Origin: Pantoea sp. Eser
Lineage (GTDB): Bacteria; Pseudomonadota; Gammaproteobacteria; Enterobacterales; Enterobacteriaceae
DNA: 64,000 bases
Reading direction: 5' to 3'
Assembly: GCA_009830035.1 (NCBI GenBank)
Contig: SZZY01000009.1
Location: 62,001-126,000, forward strand
In this document: piece after piece, positions 51,379 through 61,861 of the stretch
Layout of the letters: each line of letters begins with the position of its first letter
How positions within the stretch are numbered: position 1 is the first letter of the stretch
Translations under genes and position numbers: made by a program
The notes under the pieces: model-generated
Told to the model about the DNA's origin: nothing
What the model saw: only the letters and a program-made list of their open reading frames with translations
Databases searched by the model: none

Positions 51379-51987
51379 GTGAGCAAGATGACTAAAAACC
51401 CCCGCAGTACCGGCGGTGCCGGCCAGATCCGCATCATCGGCGGACAATGGCGCGGACGCAAATTGCCGGTGCCCGATAGCGCCGGACTGCACCCGACCAC
51501 CGATCGGGTACGTGAAACGCTGTTTAACTGGCTGGCGCCGGTACTGCCCGACGCACGTTGTCTCGACTGTTTCGCCGGCAGCGGCGCGTTAGGTCTGGAA
51601 GCGCTGTCGCGTTACGCTGGATCGGCTACGCTACTGGAGCTGGAACGTCCGGTGGCGCAGCAACTGATGAAGAACCTGCAGACGCTGAACGCCAGCCACG
51701 GCAAGGTGATTCAAACCAATGCGCTTAGCTTTCTGGCCCAGCCGGGCCAACCGTTTGACGTGGTGTTTATCGATCCGCCGTTTCGTCAGGGCTTGCTGGA
51801 ACAGACGCTGCAGCTGCTGGAACAGAATCACTGGCTGGCAGACGAGGCGCTGATCTACGTTGAAAGTGAAGTGGAAAATGGCGCGCCGCCGGTGCCGCCA
51901 GAGTGGAACCTTTATCGCGAGAAAATAGCCGGACAAGTGGCTTATCGTTTATATCAACGTCAACTGGAGACGCAGGATGTTACTTAA
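51379..51987 (+). CDS. rsmD: 16S rRNA (guanine966-N2)-methyltransferase RsmD
   Basis: About 200 residues, the family length. The start is GTG 51379 or, more likely by N-terminal alignment, ATG 51388 (MTKNPRSTGGAGQIRIIGGQ). The Rossmann SAM site LDCFAGSGALGLEALSR and the catalytic DPPF motif are present. It methylates G966 of 16S rRNA in assembled 30S subunits. Intact; the 3' end overlaps yhhL by 11 bases. Confidence 0.95.
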   Translation: MSKMTKNPRSTGGAGQIRIIGGQWRGRKLPVPDSAGLHPTTDRVRETLFNWLAPVLPDARCLDCFAGSGALGLEALSRYAGSATLLELERPVAQQLMKNLQTLNASHGKVIQTNALSFLAQPGQPFDVVFIDPPFRQGLLEQTLQLLEQNHWLADEALIYVESEVENGAPPVPPEWNLYREKIAGQVAYRLYQRQLETQDVT

Positions 51988-52249
51988 TTTGGGGCGTCTG
52001 TTGATGCTGTGCGTGTGGGGTTTTTTGCTGGTTAACGTGGTCCACCCCTACCCGAAACCGCTGACTGACTTTATTAATGTCGCGCTGTTTTTCATGATTA
52101 TGATGCACGGCCTGCAGCTTGTGTTACTGCGTGCGACGCAGACCAAAGATGCCCCACCAATCGACCGCATTACTCAGGCAAAAGTGTTTGTGTTTGGCGT
52201 ATTTGAGCTGGTCGCCTGGCAGAAAAAGCACTTCCCGCGGAAAAAGTAG
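51977..52249 (+). CDS. yhhL: DUF1145 inner-membrane protein YhhL
   Basis: A 90-residue protein (E. coli 89) with two hydrophobic helices (LGRLLMLCVWGFLLVNVVHP and INVALFFMIMMHGLQLVLLR) and a basic C-tail. Translationally coupled to rsmD by overlap. Family function unknown. Intact. Confidence 0.92.
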   Translation: MLLNLGRLLMLCVWGFLLVNVVHPYPKPLTDFINVALFFMIMMHGLQLVLLRATQTKDAPPIDRITQAKVFVFGVFELVAWQKKHFPRKK

Positions 52250-52277
52250 TCCTCAGAGCGGGCACGCTGCACGCTGA

Positions 52278-52614
52278 TTACTGCGCTGGCGTAAAGCTGA
52301 TAAAGCGCGTCCCCTGCATTTTCAGTTCGCCCCTTTATCCACTTGATGATACTGCGCTTCCTGAATCTGCACTTTTATGTCGCTGGCACCGTTAAGCGGG
52401 TGAAACAGCGCCTCGTAGCGCATCTCTTCCCCGGCGATCACTTCACGCTGACGTGAGCAGCGATTGGGTACCGGAAACTCCCGTTTGGTTTTCACCTGCG
52501 CCATCAGGGATCGTACCGGAGAGGCGTCGTTTACCGCGCTTTCCCAGCGCTGTTTGATGAACTGACGGGTAGCCAGCACGGCGATATAATAAAGATTAGC
52601 GGTGGTTTGCTCAT
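52278..52614 (-). pseudogene. yhhM: DUF2500 protein yhhM, broken at both ends
   Basis: The E. coli homologue is 119 residues with an N-terminal membrane anchor. ATG at 52614 starts MSKPPLIFIIS but then shifts frame within the helix (near 52590). The conserved middle TRQFIKQRWESAVNDASPVR to QYHQVDKGA is open. Near 52325 a frameshift gives an early stop (GAN*), while the expected LKMQGTRFISFTPAQ follows in another frame to TAA at 52280-52278. Function unknown. Confidence 0.78.
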
Positions 52615-52767
52615 AATTATCTCGTGCTTAATGGGTGCGGATGGCGTTAACTGCGCGGCAAAGCATACAACCAGAGTTGCCTGATTGTCACATCGTCGGG
52701 ACGTAACCTAAACTGGAAGGGATATTTTGGGATCTTTCACCATTTTGGTTAAAAAAAGGGAGAAACA

Positions 52768-53416
52768 ATGCTCTGGTCTTTCCTCGCTGTACTTTTCTCC
52801 GGCTGGCTCTACGTTGATGCCACCTATCGCGGTCCGCAATGGCAACGCTGGCTGTTTAAACCGGTCACACTGCTGCTGGTCGGCCAGGCCTGGCAGGCAC
52901 CGACGCCGAATACCACTGACTATCTGATTCTGGCCGGCCTGAATCGCTACGCTGGTCGGTGATGCGCTGACGCTGTTGCCTCGTCAGCAGATGCTCTATG
53001 CGATTGGCGCATTTTTCCTGTCGCATCTGCTGTATACCCTCTGTTTCGCCGCCAGCATGACCATGACCTTTTTCTGGCCGATTCCGCTGACGCTGCTGAT
53101 TATCGGAGTAGTGCTGATTGGTGTTCTGTGGAGCAGGCTGGAAGATCTGCGCTGGCCGATCTGTACCTTCATCGGTATGATGCTAGTGATGACCTGGATC
53201 GCTACTGAGCAATACTTCTTCCGCCCTACCGATTACAGCTTCTCAATCATAGTCGTTGCGGGTCTGCTGCTGGCTAACATTGTCTGGTTTATCAGCCACT
53301 ACCGCCGTCGTTTCAGTGCCGACAGCGCCATCGTTGCGGCCTGCTACTTTGCCGGTCACTTTATGATTGTCCGTTCGCTGTGGGTGATTTTAAAAATGAC
53401 CTGCACTCTGGAGTGA
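52768..53416 (+). pseudogene. yhhN: YhhN-family (lysoplasmalogenase-like) membrane protein, frameshifted
   Basis: The start [20 protein letters not shown] matches YhhN (about 208 residues, 8 helices, TMEM86-like). One base is missing near 52950: [11 protein letters not shown] ends at TGA while [20 protein letters not shown] follows in the next frame and runs open to 53416 ([15 protein letters not shown]). The homologous family hydrolyses lysoplasmalogens in animals; the bacterial role is uncertain. The last codons overlap the ZntR operator. Confidence 0.88.
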
Positions 53417-53431
53417 ACTCCAGAGTGCAGG
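53400..53431 (+). promoter_or_regulatory. ZntR operator in the zntA promoter
   Basis: A perfect 15-bp inverted repeat, CCTGCACTCTGGAGT and its complement around GA, contains ACTCTGGAGT/ACTCCAGAGT, the ZntR-binding palindrome known from the E. coli zntA promoter. It lies 45 bases before the zntA ATG and over the yhhN stop codon. ZntR (MerR family) activates zntA on excess zinc by untwisting an overlong promoter spacer. Confidence 0.88.
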
Positions 53432-53475
53432 ATAACGGGATGGGCAACTTCGTCCATCCCTTTTCCGGAGGTCAT

Positions 53476-55431
53476 ATGAATCAACAAAACGCCTGTGGCT
53501 GCGGCAAACCGCGTGCCAGCCACGCCGCAGCCAAACCCCTGTGCCAGATCCCTCATTCCCGTCCCCTGACGCTCTCAATTCATGCCGCTACCCCGGTCAC
53601 GCCGGATAGCGCGGGCTGCTGCTGCGACAGTAACAGCAGTCCCAGCAACGACGCCGATGAGGAAAGTGACCGGCGACGCGTCGGCAGTCTCCCTTTTAGC
53701 TGGCAGGTCAGCGGGATGGATTGTCCCGGCTGCGCCCGCAGCATTGAAACCGTAGTTCAGCAGTTAGCGGGTGTCACCGAAGCATGGGTCCTGTTCAGCA
53801 GTGAAAAACTGGTGGTCAATGCGGACAGCGACGTGCGCCAGGCGGTGGAGCAGGCGGTTGAAAAAGCCGGTTTCCGGCTCAGCACTCAGACCGAAACGAC
53901 AGCCGATAGCCCACGCTGGCAGCATAACCGTATGTTGATTGCGCTGGCGCTGCTGGTGCTCGCCAGCAGCCTGCTCAGCCATTTCACGCCGCTGTGGGGG
54001 GATCGCCTGTTTGTCGTCACTACCCTGCTCGGCCTGTTTCCGGTGGCGCGCAGCGCCTGGCAGCGGCTCGCCTTTCACTATCGAAACCCTGATGACGCTG
54101 GCCTCAGCGGGTGCGCTGATCATCGGCGCTCACGCCGAAGCGGCGATGGTGCTGGTGCTGGTGCTGTTTCAGCTTGGCGAACAGCTCGAAAGCTATGCCG
54201 CCTCGCAGGCGCGCAGTGGCGTGACCCGCCTGATGGCGCTGCGGCCGGAATCAGCGATCCACCTTGAGCAGGGTCGGCGCAGCGAGGTGCCACTGGCCGC
54301 GTTGCAGCCCGGCGATCAGATTGAAGTGGCGGCCGGCAGTCGCCTGCCGGTCGATGGCCGCTTAATCACGCCGCTCGCCAGCTTTGATGAAAGCGCGTTA
54401 ACCGGCGAGTCGCTGCCGGTGACGCGCAGTAGCGGCGAAAAAATGCTGGCCGGTGCGGTGCCACCAGCATTGACCGGCTGGTCACGCTGGAAGTGGTCTC
54501 GAAACCGGGCGAAAGCGCGATCGACCGCATACTGCAGCTGATTGAGGAAGCGGAAACCCACCGCGCCCCGGTAGAGCGCTTTATCGATCGGTTCAGCCGC
54601 CTCTATACGCCGCTGGTGATGCTGCTGTCGCTGCTGGTGATGGTGGTGCCTCCGCTGCTTGGCGCGGGAGAATGGTAGCCGTGGATCTACAAAGGCCTGA
54701 CCTTACTGCTGATTGGCTGTCCAGTGCGCTGGTGATTTCCACACCGGCGGCGATCACCTCCGGGCTGGCTGCCGCCGCACGTCAGGGCGCGCTGATCAAA
54801 GGCGGCGCGGCCTTAGAACGTCTGAGTTCACTGCGCATGATGGCGTTCGATAAAACCGGCACCCTGACCGTTGGCAAGCCGCAGCTTACCGGGATTCTGC
54901 GCTTTGGCGAGATCGGCGACGCGGAGATGCTGGCGCTTAGCGCGGCGGTCGAACAGGGCGCGACGCATCCGCTGGCCAGTGCTATTGTGGCGGCGGCGGA
55001 GGCACGCAGTCTGACCATCCCGGCCGGACGGAGTGTTACGGCGGTGGTCGATGGCCAGCCGATCCGGTTGCTGACGCCTGCGCAGATCACCGGACTGACG
55101 GCGCAGCAAACCGAACCGATCACCCAGCGCGAAGCGGCCGGTGAAACGTTGGTGGTGCTGACCCGCAATGGCGAGGCGCTGGCCTTGCGCGATCAGCTGC
55201 GCAGCGATGCGATCGCCCGGCAGCCGGACATTAAGTACCGTGCCAGCCTGTTGCCGGCCGATAAGGTCGCGGCGATAGCAGAACTGAGCCAGCAGCAGCC
55301 GCTGGCGATGGTCGGTGATGGCATTAACGATGCGCCAGCGATGAAAGCGGCGACGCTGGGGATCGCGATGGGCAGCGGCACCGGCGCTGGTCACCGCCAA
55401 CGCGCTGCGATTACTGCGCAACCGAAGCTGA
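53476..55431 (+). pseudogene. zntA: Zn/Cd/Pb-exporting P-type ATPase zntA, several lesions
   Basis: The start MNQQNACGCGKPRASHAAAK follows a GGAGGT site; the N-terminal metal-binding domain has GMDCPGCAR. Frameshifts lie near 54077 (before PFTIETLMTLASAGAL), near 54467 (MLAGAV) and near 54720 in the CPC transport motif (LLLIGC then ALVISTPAAI). TAG is at 54676-54678 (GAGEW*PWIYKGL, Gln likely). Phosphorylation motif DKTGTL and hinge GDGINDAP survive. Near 55380 GIAMGSGT joins ALVTANALRLL, deleting about 70 residues with the last helices. Zinc export by ZntA is lost. Confidence 0.93.
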
Positions 55432-55482
55432 AGATGGGCGGCCGGTCAGATGACGGGCCGCGATGCCACTCGGCATCCAGCA

Positions 55483-55734
55483 TTACTCCGCCATGCCTTT
55501 CTGGATCAGGAACTGATAAGGCAGGTTATCGGTCTGCTGCGCCAGCAGGCGATGCTCCATAAAGCGACAGAAGCCGGGAATATCGCGGGTGGTGGCCGGA
55601 TCGTCGGTAATGATCAACAGCGTATCGCCATCCTGCAGGCTGCGAACGGTTTTGCGCACCATCATCACCGGCTCCGGACAACGCAGGCCACGGGCATCCA
55701 GTTTATGGTCGGCAGAGGAAAAAACATCGCTCAT
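55483..55734 (-). CDS. tusA: sulfurtransferase TusA
   Basis: An 83-residue protein (E. coli 81) with the active cysteine in [17 protein letters not shown] at C19. TusA takes persulfide from IscS and passes sulfur to TusBCD for 2-thiouridine in tRNA wobble positions. Intact, between dead zntA and yhhQ, divergent from yhhQ as in E. coli. Confidence 0.95.
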   Translation of the reverse strand: MSDVFSSADHKLDARGLRCPEPVMMVRKTVRSLQDGDTLLIITDDPATTRDIPGFCRFMEHRLLAQQTDNLPYQFLIQKGMAE

Positions 55735-55937
55735 AATGGACTCGGTTCAGGTTTGGGGCGCTCATTCTAGCGCGTAGTGCCGATGACGCAAGGCGATAAC
55801 GATTGGGCTAAAATTGACCATTGCATAAATAGCACAACGCGGTAAGATGCCGCCGCTTTTTGCTCATAAAACTGCCAGGCGCTGCCCGAACGGCGTCCGC
55901 AATGGGTTCCCTGACCCCAACATTAAAAAGGTTGATT

Positions 55938-56602
55938 ATGCTCGCATTCTCTTCACGTCAGCGCATGCATGCGCTGTGCTGGTTATCGCTGTTTCATCTG
56001 TTGGTGATCACCTCCAGTAACTACCTGGTGCAGCTGCCGATTTCAATTTTCGGCTTCCACACCACCTGGGGCGCGTTCAGCTTACCGTTTATCTTCCTGG
56101 CAACCGATCTGAGCGTGCGCATCTTTGGCGCGCCGCTGGCCCGACGCATTATTCTGGCGGTGATGATCCCGGCGCTGTTTATCTCCTATGGTGTCTCGTC
56201 GCTGTTTATCAGGGCGCATGACAGGGCTGGGCTGCACTGGAACAGGTCAATCTGTTTTTCGCGCGCATCGCCGGTGTCAGCTTTATGGCCTACGCACTGG
56301 GTCGGATCCTCGACGTGCACGTCTTCAACCGTCTGCGCGCCCTGCCGCAATGGTGGATCGCCCCGGGCTGCGTCATGTTTTTCGGCAACATTAGCGATAC
56401 GCTGGCTTTTTCTTCATCGCCTTTTACAAGAGCCCTGATGCATTTATGGCCCAGCACCCGGTGGAGATTGCCCTAGTGGACTACAGCTTCGAGGTGCTGA
56501 TCTGCGTGGTGTTATTCCTGCCTGCCTGCGGCGTCTTACTCAATGCCGCGCTGAAACGCCTGGCTGAGCGCCGTGCCACCAGCCAGATAAATTTCGGCTA
56601 AC
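55938..56602 (+). pseudogene. yhhQ: queuosine-precursor transporter yhhQ, two indels
   Basis: YhhQ (about 221 residues) imports preQ0/preQ1. The start MLAFSSRQRMHALCWLSLFH and LGFHTTWGAFS-type block (here FGFHTTWGAFSLPFIFLATD) are clear. The frame shifts near 56215 (SLFI) and again in a T-run near 56405 (DTLAFFFIAF expected). Conserved ALGRILDVHVFNRL and FGNISDTLAF lie in the second frame, and VEIALVDYSFEVLICVV to the TAA at 56602 in the third. The homopolymer lesion could be a read error; the other is not in a homopolymer. Confidence 0.85.
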
Positions 56603-56719
56603 CCGCCATACCGATTTACGCCATTACCCGCTAAGATCTGCTGACAATCATCAGGTTGCGTTTGCAACCTGATTCCTATGGTATTAACGGCTGACTGGAA
56701 ACTTAAAAAAGGGATTCTG

Positions 56720-57418
56720 ATGCGCAACCTGGTGAAATATGTAGGAATGGGCTTACTGGTGCTCGGCTTAGCCGCCTGTGACCAGAAGAAAGATGATGAT
56801 GCGGCGAATGACAACGGCGTCAGCGCCAGTCAGTCGGCGCAAACCGTGACGCTGATGAATGGCAAACTGAGCTTTTCGCCGCCGCCGGGAATGTCGGATA
56901 AGAGCGGTAAGCTCGGTTCGCAGACCACCAATATGCACGTATATGCTGATGAAACCGGTGCGCGCGCGATCATTGTGATTGCCGGTGAGCCGACCAGTGA
57001 TGGGCTGGACGTGCTGTCACAGCGTATGGAGCAGCAGCAGCGCAACCGCGATCCGCAACTACAGGTGGTCTCGAACAAAGCGGTAACGCTGAAAGATCAG
57101 CCGGCACAGCAGCTGGATACGGTGATTTCTGCCAACAACCAGACCTCATGGTCATCGGTGATTCTGGCCAAGGTTGACGGCAAACTGGTGACGCTGCAGA
57201 TTACCCTGCCAGGCGACAACCAGCAGCAGGCACAAAGCGACGCCGACAACATTGTGAAAAGTATTTCGCTGAAATTAAGGCGGGGCGACCGCCCTGCTGG
57301 CTTGCGGCTTCCCCCATTTGGGGGAAGCCGGTTATCTCACGGTTTCCCGCCTGCGCTTACAATCCTGCATTCTCACGAATATATTTGCGCGCTTTCACCG
57401 CAAATTCAAACGGGTTAG
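56720..57418 (+). CDS. dcrB: lipoprotein DcrB with a C-terminal extension from a lost stop
   Basis: The start [20 protein letters not shown] (56720) has a lipobox with C20. The body to [13 protein letters not shown] matches DcrB (about 185 residues), known from phage C1 adsorption and inner-membrane insertion effects. The expected AAATAA end reads AAATTAAGG, an apparent one-base insertion, so translation continues 40 or so codons through the downstream hairpin to 57418, into the iolE 3' end. The conserved part is intact, so the protein may still work. Confidence 0.85.
   Translation: MRNLVKYVGMGLLVLGLAACDQKKDDDAANDNGVSASQSAQTVTLMNGKLSFSPPPGMSDKSGKLGSQTTNMHVYADETGARAIIVIAGEPTSDGLDVLSQRMEQQQRNRDPQLQVVSNKAVTLKDQPAQQLDTVISANNQTSWSSVILAKVDGKLVTLQITLPGDNQQQAQSDADNIVKSISLKLRRGDRPAGLRLPPFGGSRLSHGFPPALTILHSHEYICALSPQIQTG
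57306..57329. terminator. 10-bp hairpin between dcrB and iolE
   Basis: Perfect arms GGCTTCCCCC and GGGGGAAGCC with loop ATTT lie between the convergent dcrB and iolE. There is no long T-run. It probably terminates one or both; the extended dcrB frame now passes through it. Confidence 0.6.
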
Positions 57419-58256
57419 CCAGCGCCGGGTCCTGCTCTGCTTCCACCACTATCCAGCCTTTGTAGCCGTAATCGTCGAGGATTTTGAACACCGGTTTGAA
57501 ATCGATCACGCCATCACCCGGCACGGTGAAGGTGCCCTTTTTCACCCCTTCCAGGAAGGAGAGATGATTGTCGCGCACCTCGGCGACCACCTCGTCACGC
57601 ACGTCTTTCAGATGGACGTGGAAAATACGCGGCAGATATTTTTCCAGCACCGCCAGCATCTTTTGCTGCGAGCCTTCAGAGTAGTAGACGTGACCGGTGT
57701 CATACAGCAGGCCAACCTGTTCGTCGGTCAGGTCCATAAAGCGGTCTATCTCTTCGGTGGTCTGAATGCCGGTCCCCATATGGTGATGCAGCGTGACCCG
57801 CATCCCCTTCTCAGCCGCAATCCGCGCCAGTTCGTTGTAACCTTCTGCCGTCAGCTGCCACTCTTCATCACTGAACACCGGTTTCTGCTCAAATACCGCC
57901 AGCGTGGTGCCCTGAATACTTTTGCTCTGTTCTGAACAGCCAATCACCCGCGCGCCCATTGCATGCAGGAAGTTCATGTGGTTGATGAACTCGTCGATGG
58001 TTTTGGCTTTGTCGCCGTTGGCAAAAAAGGTGCTGAACCAGGCGTTGCAGATCTCAATGCCGCGAATGTCGAGCATCGGTTTCAGGATCGCCGGATCACG
58101 CGGATATTTACTGCCGACTTCGCTGCCGGTAAACCCGGCCAGCGCCATCTCACTCACCGTCTGCTGGAAGGTGTTTTCACTGCCGAGATCCGGCATGTCA
58201 TCGTTGGTCCAGCCAATCGGGGCGATAGCCAGTTTTACATGGTCTTTGTTCATCAT
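57357..58256 (-). CDS. iolE: myo-inosose-2 dehydratase IolE
   Basis: A 299-residue TIM-barrel xylose-isomerase-like enzyme that dehydrates 2-keto-myo-inositol (scyllo-inosose). The start is [20 protein letters not shown] (58256 or 58253). Metal-site-like blocks are [23 protein letters not shown] and [11 protein letters not shown]. Intact. It is the distal gene of a minus-strand iolD-iolG-iolE run, 45 bases after iolG. Confidence 0.94.
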   Translation of the reverse strand: MMNKDHVKLAIAPIGWTNDDMPDLGSENTFQQTVSEMALAGFTGSEVGSKYPRDPAILKPMLDIRGIEICNAWFSTFFANGDKAKTIDEFINHMNFLHAMGARVIGCSEQSKSIQGTTLAVFEQKPVFSDEEWQLTAEGYNELARIAAEKGMRVTLHHHMGTGIQTTEEIDRFMDLTDEQVGLLYDTGHVYYSEGSQQKMLAVLEKYLPRIFHVHLKDVRDEVVAEVRDNHLSFLEGVKKGTFTVPGDGVIDFKPVFKILDDYGYKGWIVVEAEQDPALANPFEFAVKARKYIRENAGL

Positions 58257-58300
58257 TTTATTCCTGAGCCGGGGCGGTGATCCCGCCGGTCTGTGCTGAA

Positions 58301-59311
58301 TTAAGAGTAGAAGGCAGGACGTGGCGGCATCTCAACCGTTTCAATCGCACCGCTGTTTTGCGCTTTGATACAGGCATCGGCGGCTACCGAGGCGGCAAAG
58401 CCATCCCAGGCGGACGGACCGGTCAGCGTGCCCGCTTTCACGTCATTGATGAACGCTTGCAGCTCAACGTCATACGCTTCGATAAACCGATCTTTCCAGT
58501 CAACCAGAATGGTGTTCGACAGCCGGGCATCTTTACGCAGCTGCACTGACGACGGCTCAGGCAGCCGGGCAATGCCCTCTTCCCCAACCACTTCGCACTG
58601 GATGTCATAGCCATAGGCGCAGTTGACGAAGATCTCGACGTCGATGCGTACCCCTTTCTGGGTTTCAAACAGCACAATCTGCGGATCTTTCAGCTGGGGA
58701 TGGGATTTTGAGGTAACGCGCGGGAACACCACCTGCACCGTTTTATAATCGTCATTGGTCAGCCAGCGCAGCACGTCCAGTTCGTGGATCAACGTGTTGG
58801 TGATCGCCATTGGCGTGGTGTAATTTTCCGGCACCGTCGGGTTACGGTGCGCGCAGTGCAGCATCAGCGGCTCGCCGATATCCCCGTCGGTAATCACTTT
58901 TTTCAGCGCGCGATAACCGGGATCGTAAGGCCGCATAAAGCCGACCTGCACCAGCCGTTTGCCGGCCTGGATTTCAGCGTCAACCACCCGGCGGCAGCCT
59001 TCGGCGCTCATCGCCAGCGGCTTCTCACAGAACACCGGTTTGCCAGCGGCAGTCGCGGCTAGGGTGAACTCTTCATGCGTCGGGTCCCATGACGTCACCA
59101 GCACCGCATCGACGTTCGGCGACTGGATCACGTCATGTCCGTTCTGGAACACTTCCGCCTCGATGTTCAGGCGTTGCAGCGCGGCGCGGGCACCGTCAAC
59201 GTTGATATCAGAGACGGCAACTACCTGCGCTCCCTGCAATACTTGGTTGCAGCGGCGAATATGTTCCTGACCAATTGCACCTGTACCGATGACGCCAAGT
59301 TTCAAAGTCAT
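58301..59311 (-). CDS. iolG: inositol 2-dehydrogenase IolG
   Basis: A 336-residue Gfo/Idh/MocA oxidoreductase. The N-terminal Rossmann motif [12 protein letters not shown] lies at residues 6-17, and the catalytic EKPLAMS lies near residue 97. It oxidises myo-inositol to scyllo-inosose with NAD+, the first step of the pathway. Intact, in the iolD-iolG-iolE run. Confidence 0.94.
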   Translation of the reverse strand: MTLKLGVIGTGAIGQEHIRRCNQVLQGAQVVAVSDINVDGARAALQRLNIEAEVFQNGHDVIQSPNVDAVLVTSWDPTHEEFTLAATAAGKPVFCEKPLAMSAEGCRRVVDAEIQAGKRLVQVGFMRPYDPGYRALKKVITDGDIGEPLMLHCAHRNPTVPENYTTPMAITNTLIHELDVLRWLTNDDYKTVQVVFPRVTSKSHPQLKDPQIVLFETQKGVRIDVEIFVNCAYGYDIQCEVVGEEGIARLPEPSSVQLRKDARLSNTILVDWKDRFIEAYDVELQAFINDVKAGTLTGPSAWDGFAASVAADACIKAQNSGAIETVEMPPRPAFYS

Positions 59312-59374
59312 AATTACACCTGTGTAGGGTTCGTGCTGAGATAAGAGGAAAGGGGCCGTGAGCCGGCCCTGAAA

Positions 59375-61315
59375 TTAGTATTTACGCGCCTGATCCAGAT
59401 GGGTTTTCAGCTTATCCGCTACCGCCTGAACCCGTTCAGAATCGGAGGCCTGCGCGACGCCAACGTGCCACCAGCTGAAATATTTGTGGATCATGGTTTT
59501 TGGCAGCACTTTGATGTCGATAAGTGTGGAAACGGTCTGCGTTCTGGCATCTTCCAGTGCGGCTTTTAACTGCTCCAGCGTGGTGACGCGGTAGGTTTTA
59601 CAGCCGTAGCCTACCGCGATGGCGGCGAAATCAACCGGCACGAAGCCGCCGTCCAGCTTGCCGCCTTCCGGATTACGGAAGCGGAACTCGGTGGTGAAGC
59701 TGTCCATCCCGTGTTCCATTTGCAGGTTATTGATGCAGCCGTTGGTCATGTTATCCAGCAGCACCACGTTGATCTTCGCCCCTTCCTGAATCGAGGTAAC
59801 CAGCTCGGAATGCAGCATCATGAAGGAGCCGTCGCCGACCAGCGCATAGACTTCACGCTGCGGCTGCGCCAGTTTTGCGCCCAGCGCGGCGTTAACTTCA
59901 TAACCCATACAGGAGTAGCCGTACTCCACGTGATAGGCGTTGTAATCTTTGGTGCGCCAGATGCGCTGCAGATCGCCGGGCAGGCTGCCTGCCGCCGCAA
60001 CAATCACCGCCTCTTTGGGTAACTGTTCGTTCAGCGTGCCGAGCACGCTGCTTTGCGTCAGGACCGACTGGGTCAGGCGGTTGAACTCGGCGAATACCGC
60101 TTCACGATCGAGATGGTCAGCAATCTCCGGCACAAAGTCCTGTTCGTGATACTCAACCTGATAGACACGCTGGGTCTCTTTCAGCAGTTTGCTCTGCGCC
60201 TGCTCAATCTGGCTGCCCCAGTCGTTACTGTAATGCTGTGACGCCAGCGCGGCGGTCAGCGCGGTCAGCCCTTCACGGGCATCGGCCAGCAGCTGCACGC
60301 CATCCAGCTTATAGCTGTCGAAGTTGCTGACGTTGATATTGAGGAAGCTGACTTCCGGATTCTGGAAAATCCATTTCGAAGCGGTGGTGAAGTCGGTGTA
60401 ACGGGTACCGACGCCGATGACTAAATCGGCCTCTTTTGCCAGCAGGTTCGCCGCCAGACAGCCGGTTTCACCGACGCCGCCTACGTTAAGCGGATGGTCG
60501 GAGATCACCGTACCTTTGCCGGCCTGCGTTTCGGCAAACGGAATCTGATAACGCTCGGCGAACTGACGCAGCGCCTCGCCCGCTTCGGAATATTTAACCC
60601 CGCCGCCGCAGACGATCAGCGGCTTGCGCTTACGGCCGATCAGCGTCAGGGCATCGGCCAGCTGCGCCGCAACCGGCAAGCGACGATCGAGTCGGTGCAC
60701 CCGTTTCTGGAAGAAATAGTCCGGGTAATCCCAGGCTTCACCCTGCACATCCTGCGGCAGCGACAGCGTTACCGCGCCGGTTTCGGCCGGATCGGTCAGT
60801 ACGCGCAGGGCATTAATGCAGGCAGACATCAGCTGTTCCGGACGGCTGACGCGGTCCCAGTATTTGCTGACGGCCCGGAAGGCGTCGTTGGTGCTGATGC
60901 TGAGATCGTAGCTCTGCTCAATCTGCTGCAAAACCGGATCGGGCTGGCGGGTAGCGAACACGTCGCCAGGCAGCAGCAGCAGCGGAATACGGTTCGCGGT
61001 GGCGGTGGCGGCCGCGGTAATCATGTTGGCAGCGCCCGGTCCGACTGACGAGCTGCAGGCGATGATCTGACGACGTAGTGACTGTTTAGCAAAGCCGGTG
61101 GCAGCATGCGCCATGCCCTGCTCATTGCGCCCCTGATACACCACCAGATCGCCGCTGTCCTGCTCCAGCGCCTGTCCCATCCCCAGCACGTTGCCATGAC
61201 CGAAAATGGCGAAGATGCCTTTTACAAACCTTGTCTCAACGCCATCAACATCAATGTGTTGATTATCAAGAAATTTAACCAGCGCCTGTGCAGTGGTCAG
61301 TCTGATTGTGCCCAT
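59375..61315 (-). CDS. iolD: 3D-(3,5/4)-trihydroxycyclohexane-1,2-dione hydrolase IolD
   Basis: A 646-residue thiamine-diphosphate enzyme that opens the ring to 5-deoxy-D-glucuronate. The N-terminal pyrimidine-binding domain ([14 protein letters not shown]), central domain and C-terminal PP domain with [12 protein letters not shown] then NMTNGCINN, the ThDP/Mg motif, are in order. Length is normal for the family. Intact; the first gene of the minus-strand iol run, divergent from iolC. Confidence 0.95.
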   Translation of the reverse strand: MGTIRLTTAQALVKFLDNQHIDVDGVETRFVKGIFAIFGHGNVLGMGQALEQDSGDLVVYQGRNEQGMAHAATGFAKQSLRRQIIACSSSVGPGAANMITAAATATANRIPLLLLPGDVFATRQPDPVLQQIEQSYDLSISTNDAFRAVSKYWDRVSRPEQLMSACINALRVLTDPAETGAVTLSLPQDVQGEAWDYPDYFFQKRVHRLDRRLPVAAQLADALTLIGRKRKPLIVCGGGVKYSEAGEALRQFAERYQIPFAETQAGKGTVISDHPLNVGGVGETGCLAANLLAKEADLVIGVGTRYTDFTTASKWIFQNPEVSFLNINVSNFDSYKLDGVQLLADAREGLTALTAALASQHYSNDWGSQIEQAQSKLLKETQRVYQVEYHEQDFVPEIADHLDREAVFAEFNRLTQSVLTQSSVLGTLNEQLPKEAVIVAAAGSLPGDLQRIWRTKDYNAYHVEYGYSCMGYEVNAALGAKLAQPQREVYALVGDGSFMMLHSELVTSIQEGAKINVVLLDNMTNGCINNLQMEHGMDSFTTEFRFRNPEGGKLDGGFVPVDFAAIAVGYGCKTYRVTTLEQLKAALEDARTQTVSTLIDIKVLPKTMIHKYFSWWHVGVAQASDSERVQAVADKLKTHLDQARKY

Positions 61316-61861
61316 ATGCTCTTCCTTTACATGCTGGTGGTACCTGACTCCCGTACAACGCGCCAGGCGAAGTCATACTGCGGAAAAGGCGACCGGTATA
61401 ATTGAAACGTGAGGTAATTATAAACAAATATATTTTTCATAAAATACAATGAAAGAAGAAACATTTCATTTTGCGAGTGAGATCAAATTTAGTGATGCTG
61501 CAGGGGCTGACAGGCGATCCGGGTCGGGAAAACTGGAACGTTTTACGGACATCATTGAACGATGAAAAAATTCATTTCACTTCAGTAGCTTCCTCTATTA
61601 GCAAGGATATTCCTGCGATCTCTCTCACAACCCTGATATGCCGGGCACTGCCAGCCTGGTTCTGGCGATCGCTGAGCGGAATCAGGAGTTTTACCTAGTT
61701 CAAAAAATCGCGATAGATATTTCATTTCACATTGAAATTGGAATTTTTATTCCTCATACTGTCCCCATAGCCAATCAGGCACCTATAGACCCGGAAGCAA
61801 AGCGCGCGTCGTAGGGCTTTTCGCCCGCAGTGTCTGCTAATCACAGAAGGAAACCACAGGT
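61316..61861. promoter_or_regulatory. divergent iolD-iolC promoter region with inverted repeats
   Basis: About 545 bases without a confident gene. Inverted repeats ATGAAA-N9-TTTCAT (61449-61469) and ATTTCA-N8-TGAAAT (61719-61738) lie toward the iolD and iolC sides. They may be sites for an inositol regulator of the IolR/RpiR type. Short open frames between them resemble no family I recognise and could be decayed sequence. An AGAAGGAAACC stretch precedes the iolC ATG. Confidence 0.45.

Noticed and set aside
53400-53431. Terminator of yhhN
   Set aside because: There is no T-run, and the arms contain the known ZntR-binding palindrome just before zntA.
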